From Prunella strophiata (taxonomy: Eukaryota > Chordata > Aves > Passeriformes > Prunellidae): DNA of 64,000 nucleotides. The notes under the pieces were generated by a model, which saw nothing but the letters and a program-made list of their open reading frames with translations, was not told the DNA's origin and did not search any database. A program made the position numbers and the translations under genes. Below are positions 13,601 through 26,185 of this stretch, in pieces. The stretch is from the NCBI GenBank assembly GCA_036583965.1, contig JAZBQD010000015.1, positions 27,192,310-27,256,309 on the forward strand, in the 5' to 3' direction. Numbering within the stretch: the first letter of the stretch is position 1; each line of letters starts with the position of its first letter.

Positions 13601-16600
13601 CACTACTCCTGGAGATACTTAGTCAGATGTGTGGGTATGTGAGAAATCTACAATGCTAGACCCCCCAAAGACAAGATGAGGATTTAAAATCACCTATTCC
13701 TTCATATTTAAAAGAATTTTTTAATTCAGCTAGAATAAGAGAAAAGGTCAAGTCCTCTGGGAAAATGATAGTTGATCTCTTTTCCTTTTCCATAAATGTA
13801 AAATAAAAACAAACCTATCCTTCATGAATCTCCACAATTCTTTCTCTGGTCTTTCTGCTATAATTTTACTCCTTTTGTCTTTCCATGGCAGCAGCAGTCA
13901 GACTTTTGATCCTTATCCAAGGGAAGGTAAAATTTGTCCATCTGGTTAAGGAGTCTGCGGCCAGCCTTAATGAAAATTGCATGTTCTATTACAAAACACC
14001 AGGTCTATTATGCTCTCATATGCTACTATTACACTTTTACTTCTGAGCCTCAGGAAATATTTTCTTGAAATCCCATTAAAAAAGTGCAAACAAAATTGGA
14101 GCAGAATCTGATCATACTGTGAGTGGCCAAGCATAATTTGCTTTTATATCATTGATTTATAACATAATTTTGCTTTATAACAGATAATAGCTTGCTGAGT
14201 TTTACTGAAGCAAGTACTAAGATTAAAAGGATGATAGAAGAGCATTCATGCTTACAGTAGTCTAGGTAAAATTTGAAGATTATCCAATTTGGTTTTAGAT
14301 GTACAGTGATAATCAGCTAACATCAAACACAGATGCTGAAACAAAGAATTATGCATTGATATATCTGAAATATTTTGCGTCCATGGTGAAAACAGTGAAC
14401 AGAAACATAGAATGAAAGCATGTGAGCTCATATGCACACAAAACACACTTTGTTGTGAACTGTTTTGCCTGGGCTTCTCTAAAGCAGACTAAGTCAATTT
14501 ATAGGGGTGCAGATACATACTGTGCTCCCCTGTTTCAGGAGAAGTTCCCTTTATAATGCAGTCATATCTCACTCTCCTCTTTTTATTCAGAAATCATGGT
14601 GAAAAGTTGCTGCAGGCATAAGATTTAACAGGCTGCTCATAATGACTGACAAGTTCCAGCTGGGATCCAGAAAAAGGTAACGAAGCACAAACTTCAGAAG
14701 CCTTCAGTAAATAAATAACTTTCCTTTATTGAGATTAGAGTGGCTGAAGTGGTTAGTGCTTTGGAAATGAAAAAAGACAGTTAATGTAAAATAGAATCCT
14801 ATGATGTTTTTATTTTGTTTTTTAATAGAAGAAAGATAAGGCAATAAATAGATCCATATGAATCTGTTATTTGGTCACTAGCAACTAAATGCAAATTTTG
14901 AACTTTAAAGGGAAAGGAACATATATTTCTATCAAGGGTAATTTTCATTGAAATTAGTTCTTTCAGACTTAAGTCTAGATGTCTTCCTTAGTAAATGTAA
15001 CACCATATTTACTTCTGAGATATTCTTTTATGAAAATATATTTCTTATATTTACAGTCTTTTGCAAACAAAAGAGCTTTCAGCTCTTATGAATCTGATGA
15101 CTGCTTTTATACTCTTCATCCAGATTTTTCTGAAGGAAGTTAATAGAGGTCATCTAGATAAATGATTAGCCTGCAGAATTGGAGGACCTTTTGATCAGTA
15201 AATAAAGCTGCAGAAGAAAGATGTTATGGTTAATTTTAGCTGGATTGTGGAACTGTTTTATCAGGAAACAACATCCTGTGTGTCTCAGGCTTGAACTACA
15301 GCTTTGCTATAAACTTCACATAGAAACAATGCATAGAGGAACTACTCCAGGAGCCCATCATGGCATATAATTGCTGTAATAAAGATAAAAATCACACAAC
15401 ATGTAATTTATTTCTAGCTTTTTGTTGTATTAATTATGGCAGTAACTAAAACCCAAAACCCCATTTTACTAAACCCTGTAAAAATTGATGGCTGAAGAAT
15501 GTCTCTCTATTGTCCTGACTAATCTCAAAGGAAGATATGGGCATTAATGGAAACTCTTTTTAGAAAAAGATTTAAAAATAATGGTGCTGTGTGAAAAAAA
15601 AAAAAAAAGTTGTCTTTCCATACAACTAATTTCCAGATTTTAGTAACATCCCATAAACCCCCTTTCTTAATTATCATATTGCTGTATTTTTCTAGTTATT
15701 TTTATTCAAGTGACATTTTTTCTTTCTGGGACCAAACATAGGCTACCTAACTTTAAAAAACATTCACTGAATAGCTGGTATGTCCTAATGGATACCAAAA
15801 AGTTATCATTTCCATAAAGTTTTCCAATGATGATATGGCCATCATCTATTCACTAATAAGGTTTCAAGGCCTGAGTGTTATGATAGTAGCATAGAAAAGA
15901 AGAAAGCTAATGAAGTTGACAGTGGAGTAAATCAGGACAACTGAGCTTTCACAAGCATTTTGGCTGACAAAAATGGAACAATTTCTTATTTGTGTTAAAG
16001 GTTGTGGAATTAGAAATTCCACCTGGAAAAAAAAATACAACCATAAGAAAGAAAGCAAGGTAATTGAGATTGTTGGGATAGCACTAAGGGAAAAAATTAG
16101 GGAAACAGAAAATTTAAATATAAAGAGAAATTTAATTGAGAAGTATTGATCCTATTGCAACTTTATCATCCTGGAGAAAATATTAGTATCTACAATTAAC
16201 TAAGATTGAAAGAAAAAATATCCAAAAAACTGCATAAATTTTTGTCCTTTAAAAACAAAGCAGAATAGGAAACAAAAAAGCAAATTAGATATTAATTTTC
16301 CTTAGTTTTCTTCAAAACCAGTTATTTACTGTATTAATTTTGAAATATGATAAAAATAAAAGCCTTTTATTATATAAACACTCAGGCCCTTAATCACCAA
16401 ATTTCAAGAAACAGAGTGCAGAATTTGCAGTTCAGTTTTTATGCTGATTTGGCAATGGGCACAGGATGACTCCAGTATTCTCCTGCCTATGGACAACGTG
16501 AAACTAGCAAACAATGAAGAGAAGACTATGGTGAAAAAGGCAAAATGCAGGTCCATGGTTTCACATTCAAATTCGTTGAAAACTTGGACTGTAAAAGGAA

Positions 16601-18540
16601 ATGAAAAAATATGTTATCAAGATGAACAAAATTTTTTGAAACATGTAAAACTGTAGTTGTGATACTTCTCATTCTCTAGAACTTTGGAATGCAAAAAAAA
16701 AAATTAGTTACACAAAGTTACACAAATACAAAATGTATTTGTCTATTTTTAGAAACACTAAAATTGTATGGTCTGGATTAGAACAGGTATAATATAAAGT
16801 TATGGTTATTGAGAAAGAGATTATTAAGAAGGAGATTGCTGTGTGTGGACAAATACACAGATTAGCTAGAAAAAGGTGTGTTATTCAAGTAGTTCTGTTC
16901 CCTGTTTCTCCATTTGAGAAATGATTGCTTCTTCACTTGTGGAAGCTTTGTCTTCTACAAGTACAGTTTTAGTTTCCCTTCTAGAGCAGAGAATTTAGTT
17001 AAAGGTGTAGGAGAACATGCAGTGCTGCAAAATATATGCTTCCCATATATTACTCTGTAGGTATTGTGGTTTAAGAATGGTGTTTATTTACTTGCCTTGA
17101 AATACAGGCTAAAAAAGAATGTGGGAAAAGATATTTTAAAAGCTGTGTTTAGCATAATAAACAGTATCTAAAATAGGTACCAAGGTTCAACTTATTCTAG
17201 CAATGTGGAAATATAAATAAGTTAATTAAAATTTTCTATATAATTACCTTCTATATTAAAAAAAGTCTAAAAAAAGTTAACATAGAATAAGAGAAAATTT
17301 ATTTTTGTCATTCATTTTAATACTGATTGCATTTCTGTTTCTGTATTCCAATTAATCTATGCTAGAAGTTTGTAATTTATGGACATTAGAAAGGTTCTAT
17401 AAATCTATGAAATTCTGTAAGAGTTAATCAGTTTCTTAAAATTAAATTATATGCACTCTAATATTATTCAGTATTTTTTTCAGAATAAGTAGAACACATG
17501 TTTCTAGCAACAAGAAATTATTTTTGTTAAAATTATTTTTGTACATCTTTAATAAAACACTCAATTTCTTAATTCTATATCTTCTAAATTATTCCAGTGG
17601 TTTCTGAGAGAAAAACTAATGTAAGTTTTAGTGTGATTCTTGAACAGGCACTTTAAATATCTTCTATTTATATTAAATTTACAGAAAATAAACATATTGA
17701 AAAATACTATGAAGATATTTTTCTTATTAGATCTGTCTACAAGAAATATTTGAAAACCAGTGCATTTAAAGAACTGACTTTCAACAGCCCATAAAGATTA
17801 TTAAACTGCAAAAAGCTAAATTGGTGTACACAAAAAGCTACTTCTTTCTTGACTTACTAAATGGTATTTTGTCCCTCTAGTGTGATAACATTTTATCAAA
17901 TTAACTTCCATTTGCCAAAGTTCTGCAACTGATGTCCTAAAATACATCTGAAAAATCAGTCTACTACTGTTTTCTTTTTCTTTAGACAAATTTCCCATAG
18001 CACTGAATTAAACATAATAGGCTTTATAGCATATTTGCTGTTTGTTTCTTCATATAAACAGAAGACTGGCCAGCTTGGGGCTAGTCTGCACAGAGATGAT
18101 ATGAAACATTAATGTGAAGCAGTAGAAGGAATGATGATACAGTCTGTAAGGTAGTTAGGTTAACGCTATCGCTTCCAACCAAGAGTGTTTTTAGTTCAAA
18201 ACAGTTATATAAGAATAATGTATCTTAATTATTCTCTATTTTTAGCAGAGGGAGTTATAAAGAGAGATTTAACTTAATTTACAAGAACATTCTGTTCGAT
18301 TTAATTTCCATACACAGTGAAATCCTAAATTTCCTTATGAAAACCAAGGCAGGCCTATTTTGTAACATTTGAAATTTTCTTTTTGGAAAAGCAGCCTCCG
18401 CTGGCAAAGAAGAGATTAAAATTCTATCCTTTGCAGCTGGTTTATAGCTGGAATATCAAATGTGTTGCTTATGCACTTCTCTTGCAGTCCACTTAAGAGT
18501 AATGTAAAACCTCCCATCATAGCTCTCTTATTAGGACAGC
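7680..18540. other. Long low-copy AT-rich noncoding stretch
   Basis: About 10.9 kb without a recognised gene or mobile element. It holds scattered A/T homopolymers near 12039, 12094, 12943, 15594 and 16695. A two-copy GTTACACAAA tandem lies near 16709. The longest frame is 82 codons (11588-11836, minus strand) and looks random. The segment around 13300-13460 is less AT-biased and more complex than its surroundings, and is discussed as a possible conserved noncoding element. Confidence 0.55.
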
Positions 18541-18912
18541 CTGAGAGTTGGGAAGGTTCAGCCTGGAAAAGAGAAGGCTCTGGGGACCATTTCAGTACTT
18601 AAAGGGAACTAAAAGAAAACTGGAGAGGGAATTTTTAGACAGACATATAGCGATAACACAAGGAAGAATTGTTTCAAACTGAAAGAGGGTAGGTTTAAAT
18701 AGAAGGGTGATATTTACTCTCACCACCTTTATTCAGAGGGTTGTGAGAAACTGAACAGGTTGGCCAAAGATTTGGATGTCTCCTCTCTTGAAGTGTTCAA
18801 GGTCATATTGGATGGGGATTTGAGCAAGCTGCTCTAGTGGAAGATCCCCATGCATATGGTGGAGGTTTGGAACTAGGAGATGTCTAAGGTATTTTCCAAC
18901 TATGATTCTAAG
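18541..18912 (+). mobile_element. CR1 LINE 3' end, plus strand
   Basis: It opens with CTGAGAGTTGGGAAGGTTCAGCCTGGAAAAGAGAAGG, the CR1 ORF2 C-terminal motif that reads 'ELG.FSLEKRR' in intact copies. It continues through GAAGTGTTCAAGGTCATATTGGATGGG near 18791. It ends with GATGTCTAAGGTATTTTCCAACTATGATTCTA, the CR1 3' untranslated end with one copy of the terminal octamer-like ATTCT unit. About 370 bp remain. The element is 5' truncated, and indels have broken the coding frame. Confidence 0.92.
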
Positions 18913-20039
18913 TGTGACCTGTGTATAAAATGATTAACAGAGAAAATTGATTCAGGATCCTCTACAAAATCATTTTTCCAATAAACTTGAACTCAAAATT
19001 AAACAAAGAACTAACTGCAAATGGAGTATCATTAAAAAATATATTTGCTTTTATCTCCTCAATAAATTGATTTGTCCTCAATAAATTGATTTTCAAGTTT
19101 CCTATAGTTAAAATGGATTGTGAAATGTAACAGATTAAGACTTTATTGAATTTGGAAAACTGACAATGACCTATTGCTCTGTGATTTAGAGAGAACTGTC
19201 TGTCTGGCAATTACTTTCTAATAAAGTCTTGTTTTTTGTAGTAAATTGAAAATAATCACAGAATTTTAAAAAAGTGTATGAGCATGACAACTGAAGTTGA
19301 AATGTGACTATATGCATGTAATAAGGTAGACTAAAGTGTTTCCCTTATAGACATAAAAGTAGCATGTACAATAAAATGAGGAATTTATTATTTGTCAGGA
19401 TGTGTTGTCTATTGTTATCAATTTCTATGCAAATGCTTGCAAAGAAAAAAGAATAAGTAAGGTATTTTGGGATCAATCTTACATTTTCTGGATTTCATAA
19501 AAAAAAATCTTATATTAATTTCAAGTGAATGCTAAATCAGACTCTGGAAAAATACCAGTAAAGGATCTGGCATGACCAACCAGAGAAAGGTTATTGAGAT
19601 GAAGCGTAATCTAAAGCTTCTAAGAATCCTGGTTATGAGGGTTTATATCTTAGAGGTTCCAGTACTTGTAGTATGGCTCATTTTGAATCTGAACATATTC
19701 CTAGAAAGAATTATCAAAGCTGTCCTAGCATTCGTAATGTCACATAAGCCCTTCACAGATATAGGAATGACAGGGGAGGGAGACTGTTATCAGCAGTCCT
19801 TTGAGGAAGAGGTAGACAGGGTTCATGAGGAGAGTGATGTGAACAAACCAGAACACAAAATCAACAAAATAGGGCTTAAGCAGAGCCACCTCCAACACTG
19901 GTGTGTAAGAAAGAAAGTGCCAGTAAGCACATTATGAAAAAAGCATCCAGACAATTTCAGGAAAACAAGCATGTTGGGGGTCCTCCCTGCCATGCCTGCA
20001 CATAAGGTGCCACAGGAAAAAGGGAGATTTCCCCCACCC
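18913..20039. other. Low-copy noncoding DNA between CR1 and LTR
   Basis: No recognised element. It includes a 121-codon ATG-initiated frame at 19572-19937 on the plus strand. Its first half is Leu/Ile/Val rich and its second half charged, with no recognisable domain. A frame of this length is expected by chance in this much AT-rich DNA, so it is not called as a gene. Confidence 0.5.
19056..19092. repeat. Two-copy tandem duplication, period 19
   Basis: TCCTCAATAAATTGATTT occurs at 19056-19073 and 19075-19092, identical and separated by a single G. It is probably a recent local duplication. Confidence 0.92.
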
Positions 20040-21115
20040 TTAGTGTGAGGAGATTTCTTAAATCCTTAGTGTTTTATTTGTCTGTCAGCATCTTAGGAAA
20101 GCCAAAACCATCATGCCCAACCAGTCTGTCTGCATCCCTTTATGGGGACCCTTCACTGGATCAGAGGGCAATTCCACTGACTTATTCAGGGAAATACACC
20201 AACAGAATAAGGGACACCCCTCAGCAGGTATGCCCACTTTTTGACCCCTTTATGGGTCTTCCACTTTGTGCGAGTACATTCCTGACTGATGGCAACTTCC
20301 AAAGCCCCTGAAGTACTCACACTGACAGTTTACACAATAACACTGTATTAATAAAAAGTTATAATGGGTTAAGCTTCAAGGATTGCCAGTGATAGTATCT
20401 GACTGCAAAAACGTATTCAAAGCAATACACAGACAAGCTCTAGTCCCCAATAATAGTATTGAGCACACATGGATTAAGGTTCTTACCCAACAGGCATGTC
20501 TATGGGGACAAGACAGGTTCAGCCCATTGGCTGATCCCAGCAGTTATGATGGAGTCTTCCCTAACTTTTCACCAGTCTCAGCTTGCTTTTAAATTATTTC
20601 TTTATATTGAGGTGGTGCTTGAGTGATTGTTGTCATACCTTTGTAACAGATTGGTGTGTCGTGCTTCACTTGTAAAGAAAGTCAATAAAATATAAGGTGC
20701 ACACCCAGTGAGGGCTGGTCATACCTTGGAGGCAGGTAACTTTTGAAAGGACATGTGATTAAATATTACAATTAGGCTATAATGAGCCAAGCTCATCTAA
20801 GGAGAGTGATTTCAGCACAGTGGTTGGCTCAGCATCAGGGCATCTTCTCCTATGTCCCTTGGATGTCTGGTGCTATACAGTTTGTTGGCTGCAAACTAGA
20901 CAACATTGAGTTCCCCTATCTGCAGAGATTTCAACAGAGCTTGGCCATGACTTCACTCTCCTCTGCTCTCCATTCCATTCCTCTTATCAGGTGCTTTAGG
21001 CTGCATATTGTGTGTATCAGGAATCATGATGGAATGGATTTTGCACATGCCAACCACATCCAGCGAGTAGCAGCTGCAATTTGCCCTAAAATTTCTATAA
21101 TATTATAACTCTGAT
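20040..21115 (-). mobile_element. Probable endogenous retrovirus LTR, minus orientation, family uncertain
   Basis: This is a roughly 1.07-kb block of clearly higher complexity and GC than its flanks, ending just before a CR1 fragment. Read on the minus strand it has an LTR-like order. First comes a U3-like part, then CAATATAAAG (a TATA-like box at 20600-20606), then GCTGGGATCAGCCAATGGGC near 20533. The last part near 20340-20350 carries ATTAAT-type polyadenylation-like sequence. The phrasing resembles avian ERV LTRs I know, but I cannot fix the family or the exact ends, and I see no target-site duplication. Frames of 69-108 codons within it have no retroviral protein motifs. It could instead be another unclassified interspersed repeat. 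Confidence 0.45.
20600..20606 (-). promoter_or_regulatory. TATA-like box of the putative LTR
   Basis: The minus strand reads TCAATATAAAGAAATAA here, giving TATAAAG in the middle of the putative LTR. This is a plausible relic of a U3 core promoter, conditional on the LTR call. Activity cannot be judged from sequence. Confidence 0.3.
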
Positions 21116-21189
21116 AGGATGTGAATATAACTTCTCAGTTCCCTCTAATTTCACCCCCAGCCATCCTTTCACACAGGTGCACACAGTGT

Positions 21190-21630
21190 GGGAAATAAAC
21201 ACAAAGAATTAGAGATCTGTGGGCATTTCTGGGACTATGATCTTGTTGGGATCACAGAGTCATGGTGGGATGATTTGCATCCCAGGTTGGAGAACCACAA
21301 TAACAGCATGCAAGTATATCAGTGGCAAAAGGAAGATTAGGGCAAATGTGGTTCTGTGAGTGAATGGTGCAGGAACCCTGCTGACAGAGAACATTGAAAC
21401 AGCTGAGATATTGAAGGCCTTCATTACTTCTGCCTTTACTAGTAAGACCAGCCTTCAGAAAAATTCCATGAATGCAGAGGCCAGGGAGAAAATCTGGAGC
21501 AAGGAAGACGTACTGTTGTAGGAGGATCAGTTCAAAGAATATTTAAGCAAACTTGTCATACTTAATTCCATGAGCCCTCATGGGATGCACCCAAGTGCTG
21601 AGGGAACTGACTGATTTACCAAAAGCTTTG
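21190..21630 (+). mobile_element. CR1 LINE ORF2 fragment with internal deletion
   Basis: The segment starts with GGAAATAAACACAAAGAATTAGAG and GGCATTTCTGGGACTATGATCTTGTTGGGATCACAGAG. This is the CR1 ORF2 endonuclease-domain region, which reads like 'YDLVGITE.WWD'. Near 21285-21330 it jumps to AGGAAGATTAGGGCAAATGTGG and GCCTTTACTAGTAAGACCAGC. That is the pre-reverse-transcriptase region, with 'AFTSKTS' visible at about 21436. It continues to CATGAGCCCTCATGGGATGCACCC near 21570 ('MSPHGMHP', compare the family's 'MGPDGxHP'). Several hundred bases of the parent element are missing at the jump. The RT catalytic core is absent and the frame is broken. It is a dead fragment lying directly beside the putative LTR. 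Confidence 0.85.
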
Positions 21631-22307
21631 TAAATCAAAGATAAAGCCAAGCTTTTCCTCATCACTGAAATATAAAGATTTTTTAAAAATCTCCAGAACA
21701 GGTCTTGAAGAAATCTGAGCAAAATTGGTCTGCAGAATGAAATTGTACAGAAGTAGTTACCAAGATAAGCATACATATAAAGTAACACATGCAATAAAGA
21801 AGGATTAGTGTATGCCAGTTAATGAAAGCAAAGGAAGTAAGAAAGCAATGTCTATACATACTTAGAAGAAAAAGAGCATTGTGAAGAGGCAGAAACTCTC
21901 ATAAAATACAATAGGGAAAAATTAAAAAGAAACCCAAAAAACTCAAAAAACTGAATTTTTAAATACCTATTTTCAATTTTTTTTTCCTCTTTAACAATGA
22001 TGAAAGAATATAATGTAAGAAATAACAATATGAAAGCATATTATGCAAGAAGCAGAAACAGTGATTAATGATAATCGCTGGAGAGACTGAGACCAAAGAG
22101 TAAACAGGGTATCTGCCCACATGCTGTTTGAACAGTGAATAATTCATAGAGAACAATCAGGATCCCACTGCTGTGAAAATTATTTTAGGATCCACCTTTT
22201 GCAGCAGGAAATTGCCCTAGTAGCTAATCTTTAAAATTATGTTTACAGTTCTCTTGGACAGAAAGAATGTCAGAAACTGTAAAAGAAATACAGTAAATGG
22301 TTACAGT

Positions 22308-22335
22308 ATCTCCCAGTCCTGTAGGACTGGGAGAT
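22308..22335. repeat. 28-bp near-perfect palindrome, 13-bp arms
   Basis: ATCTCCCAGTCCT at 22308-22320 is followed by GT and then AGGACTGGGAGAT at 22323-22335, a perfect reverse complement. Single-stranded DNA or RNA could form a 13-bp stem with almost no loop, and the duplex could extrude a small cruciform. No poly(T) follows it. The stem is too short for a normal microRNA precursor. Confidence 0.95.
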
Positions 22336-25300
22336 GATGTAAATTACCCTGTTCCTCAAGCCTTTCAGACTGAGTACTCTGAAAACTAAGCCAGGTTTGT
22401 TAAATGACAGCTCTTAACTAGTCAGATGCTGAAGTTTTTGAAGTTTCCTTTATTTGTGGCATCCAATTAGAGTGACAATATTCTGAAACATTTGTGCATA
22501 GAACATCTACTGCTGAGAAATCTTCAGCAACTGAAACTTCAACTTCTCTGTTATAATTGATCTATGAAAACTGTTCTCTATAGCAGATACAAAGAAAGAA
22601 TGTGGAACTGAAGCTAAATCTATGTGACAAATTTCTGTGGCATAGTTCTTTTGAAGACCGGCATAAGAATATTTTATTGACAGGTTTAAAAAAGTCTGTG
22701 TGTAGCTTTTCTTGTACATGCAGACGTATATGTATGAATGCATTCATATTTATGCATGCACAGTGCTTCTGCTTTCACACTAGCACAACCCATAAAGTTT
22801 TACTAGCAAAGTTGTGCAGCTATAGATCTTCTTTGATGAGTATATCCCTGTAAAGCATAGAAGAGTTTTCCTTACAGGAGAACACAGAGCAATGGTTTGA
22901 CAATTATGAAAATCTCTAAATAAAACAATTCCACTCTGCTGTTTAGCAAGATAATTAAGGAAAAAAGAAACAAACCCCAAGGTTGAGTTTATTAATTTCA
23001 CTATATATTATTTTGGTTTATTCTTTCATGTATGGTAGCCTTTTTATAGGGGATTCTTTATTTCAAAATCTAAACCATAAGGAGAGGAAAGGTACATGCA
23101 TCTAGATATAAGTTTCTCATGGAAAAATGTGCAATGTTTCTTTCCAATTCACTGTGCCTATTTATTAGTGAATAAAACCAGTAACTATGAAATGTTTCAA
23201 TAGCACAGTGGATGATTAACATTTAATCTGATCTCATTTTAAATCATTCATATAGATTAGCTTATATGAGATTCATTCACCTGTCCTTATGCTAGTCATT
23301 TTAAAAATAACTTGCTGCTTGTCAGTCTGCTAAATAATGAATTCTCATCAGTTCTATATTCCCTTGAGAGTTATTTTGAAATGCAATCTGTTATGTGAAA
23401 TACACGTTCCTGATTAAAAAGAAAAGACATGAGAATATGAGCTCTAAAATCATGGTGTCAGTTTTTAGAATCAAGCCTTGGAAAATTTCTGCTGCCAGTG
23501 AGTAGACATCTGGCCTCAGTTCCTTGTGATCCTTCCCAACCCTCATCCTGCCCCTTGCCAGGTAGCTGCCTACAGCTGACTCCGTATGTTTATTCTCTGT
23601 TTGGTGCCCTCTTTCCCCATATCATACAGCCCTTGATACATGCAGCCCTGAACATATTTTGTTTTGTAACAAAGTTTTATATCTTGAAGAACCTCTAGGT
23701 TTTACAAACCCAGGAGAGTGCTGCTTCAGAAGACAAACTGTCCTGAGTTTGTCAGCATCCTCACTAACCCTGGTTTTCTTTGACAACAGGCTCATTGAGA
23801 CTTTTTATCAGCTAATTCCTTATGGCTTAAAATAAAAAGAATTTGATGTGTTATCTAAAGTAGAGAAGGACACAATCAGTCCCATGCCAACAGTTTGGCC
23901 ATGACCAGTGAACATGAGAGACTTCTGCTCATTTTTAAGATTTAACCTGTATTGGCTGTTGGTTGAAATTGTACAAGCAGAGAAGGAATGCTTGATAAAC
24001 AGCCTGAAATAGTAAAGAGGCTGCTGAACAAATCAAACATTTCACCATTACTATTTTTAGAAACAGGAAAGAACATGTAAAATAGCCATGTCTATGTTGT
24101 CAGGCTCAAATTTAGGTCAGGCATCAGTATATTTGCTTCCCAGATGTTCAAAGAAAACAAAGAAAAGTTTCAGTGTCCCAGGTCTTCAAAGTTTAAAAAT
24201 CCTGATTTAATCCTAAAAGAGCAATAATCTAATTAAAATGGTAGTAAATTTAGGATGTTGAAGTTATAAACATTTCATTTTCATATCATAATCCAGAATC
24301 ACAGATGCTTCAGCCAGAGAGCTTACCTGCTGATTTTTAGGAAATATTTTCTTTCAGTGTTTTAATTAATTCTTGGTTTTGTTTGGGTCAGTCCTAGCCC
24401 GCTCTTTTTTCATTGTTTAGTTCACTCCTTATTTCAGTCTACCAAGTCAGAGTCCTTGTGCTAATCACATAGAGAAAGGCTGCTGCTGACCTCATGTAAT
24501 ATGCATTTATTGAAGGCAACAGAGGTATGCTACTTTGAATCAGTTACAGGTCAGATCCTGTGTCCAGAAGACAGTGCACATGCACTCATTCATGGCACCA
24601 ACTTCGATGTATTAACATAATTGCAAACAACTGGGATGTAAGTTCTGTTCTGAGCATTCAGTGCAACCTTCCTTACCCACTCGGATTTCCCAAGCCTGCA
24701 CAGTCTGGGTTTCACATTAGTTTAAGCTGAGACTACTGTGATAATTAGTTATCTTCCTGTCCTTACAGTTTCAACTCTAATTATGTGGTCCTAAATCTCT
24801 TCTGTATGTAACCTGGATGGTTTATTTGACTTCTTTGTGAAGCTCATCATGAACAAGGAAGAAATTAATCCAGCAACACAACAAGTGATTGTCTTGTGTT
24901 CTGGTGTTGACACAAGTAAGAAAGAAGACATTTAGGAAGGGAGCATGCACGATTCATATTCTGAGCTGATAATGCACCAATACACATATTTTTTCTTTAT
25001 TACACTGTATAAATATTAGCTCAATATAACCAGGATGACATTTATGCAAATGCATTTCATATGATCATTCCACATTCTCAGTGATTAGATTTGTTTCTTC
25101 ATCCATTTAATGTCTTGTATTTTCTGCATCCAAATAGTAATCATCCTAATTTCATTGCATATTTTACCTGTGTGGTGTTCATATCCAGAGAGCAGGCACT
25201 TCAGCAGAGACAGAAATAGAATAACATGGGAACACTTGCTTTCTTTAGGTTTATCTTAAGTCATTTTTCTGGGTTGTGTATTTCAAAAATCCTGACATCT

Positions 25301-26095
25301 TCAAAAGTAAGGGAAGCAGAGAAGTACCCTTACATGATTGAAAGACCTGAATACATGCCCTTGATACAGATTCTGACATCTTTCTATTTAAGTTAGTCAT
25401 GCGCTTTTGTAAATTTTTTACTTCACTCATCTTCACACCTTCATGATGAAGGATTTTCTTTCCATCTTTAACCAGGCTTCCTTTCCTTTAATTGCCCAGC
25501 AGGATACATCAAGATATGACACAAAAAGACCCCTAGATAAAGTAAATGCATTCCGAAGTAGGTATCACGAAAGCAGTCAAGACTGAAGATAAATTTCTGC
25601 TGCACTTTATGCTTTTCATGCCAAATTCTAGGCAACAGGAAGTTTTGGCCTACAGCCATGTCCAGATCCAGTGAGAAAGTCATCCTTCAGTCAGCATAAA
25701 GAATTGACAAACTTAGAAATACAGAGATGCAACATGTTAAGAGACAGAAAAAATTTTGTGACAAAAACTTAGAATGCTGCCAACATCAATATCTGAGTAG
25801 CTTACCTTCCTGCTCTACACACAGTAGTCAAAACTAGGTTTAGAAAGGTTTTAACTTGCATTAATAAAACATTCCTTAGATTATGAATCTTGTGTTTGAT
25901 AAATGCTGTTTTCATGTAAATTTTCACGGGAGAGTTACATAACATGATTTTTTACTTTACAGTAGCCAACACTAAAAAATGTCAAGACAAGAAAATAAGT
26001 GATAAACTCATTTGACATCTTGGAATCAATGTTTCATAAAATGATTTTACAAACAGAAAAAAAAAATTCTTTAGAGAATTTAAGCCTAGTGGAGG

Positions 26096-26185
26096 GGTTT
26101 TTTGGGTTTTCTTGGGGGTTTTTTATTTGTTTGATTATTTTTCTTTTCCTTTTCCTTTTTCTTCTTCTTTCCTTTTTTCCCTTAG
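26096..26185. repeat. T/G- then pyrimidine-rich low-complexity tract
   Basis: GGTTTTTTGGG-type repeats pass into TTTTCCTTTTCC and TTCTTCTTTCC runs ending in CCCTTAG. Although it resembles a polypyrimidine tract before an AG acceptor, the sequence after it has no coding character. It is listed as low complexity. Confidence 0.75.

Noticed and set aside
19572..19937. 121-codon ATG frame next to the probable LTR, considered as a retroviral gene remnant
   Set aside because: It has no zinc knuckle, protease or polymerase motif, and composition changes abruptly along it. It is not supportable as a gene.
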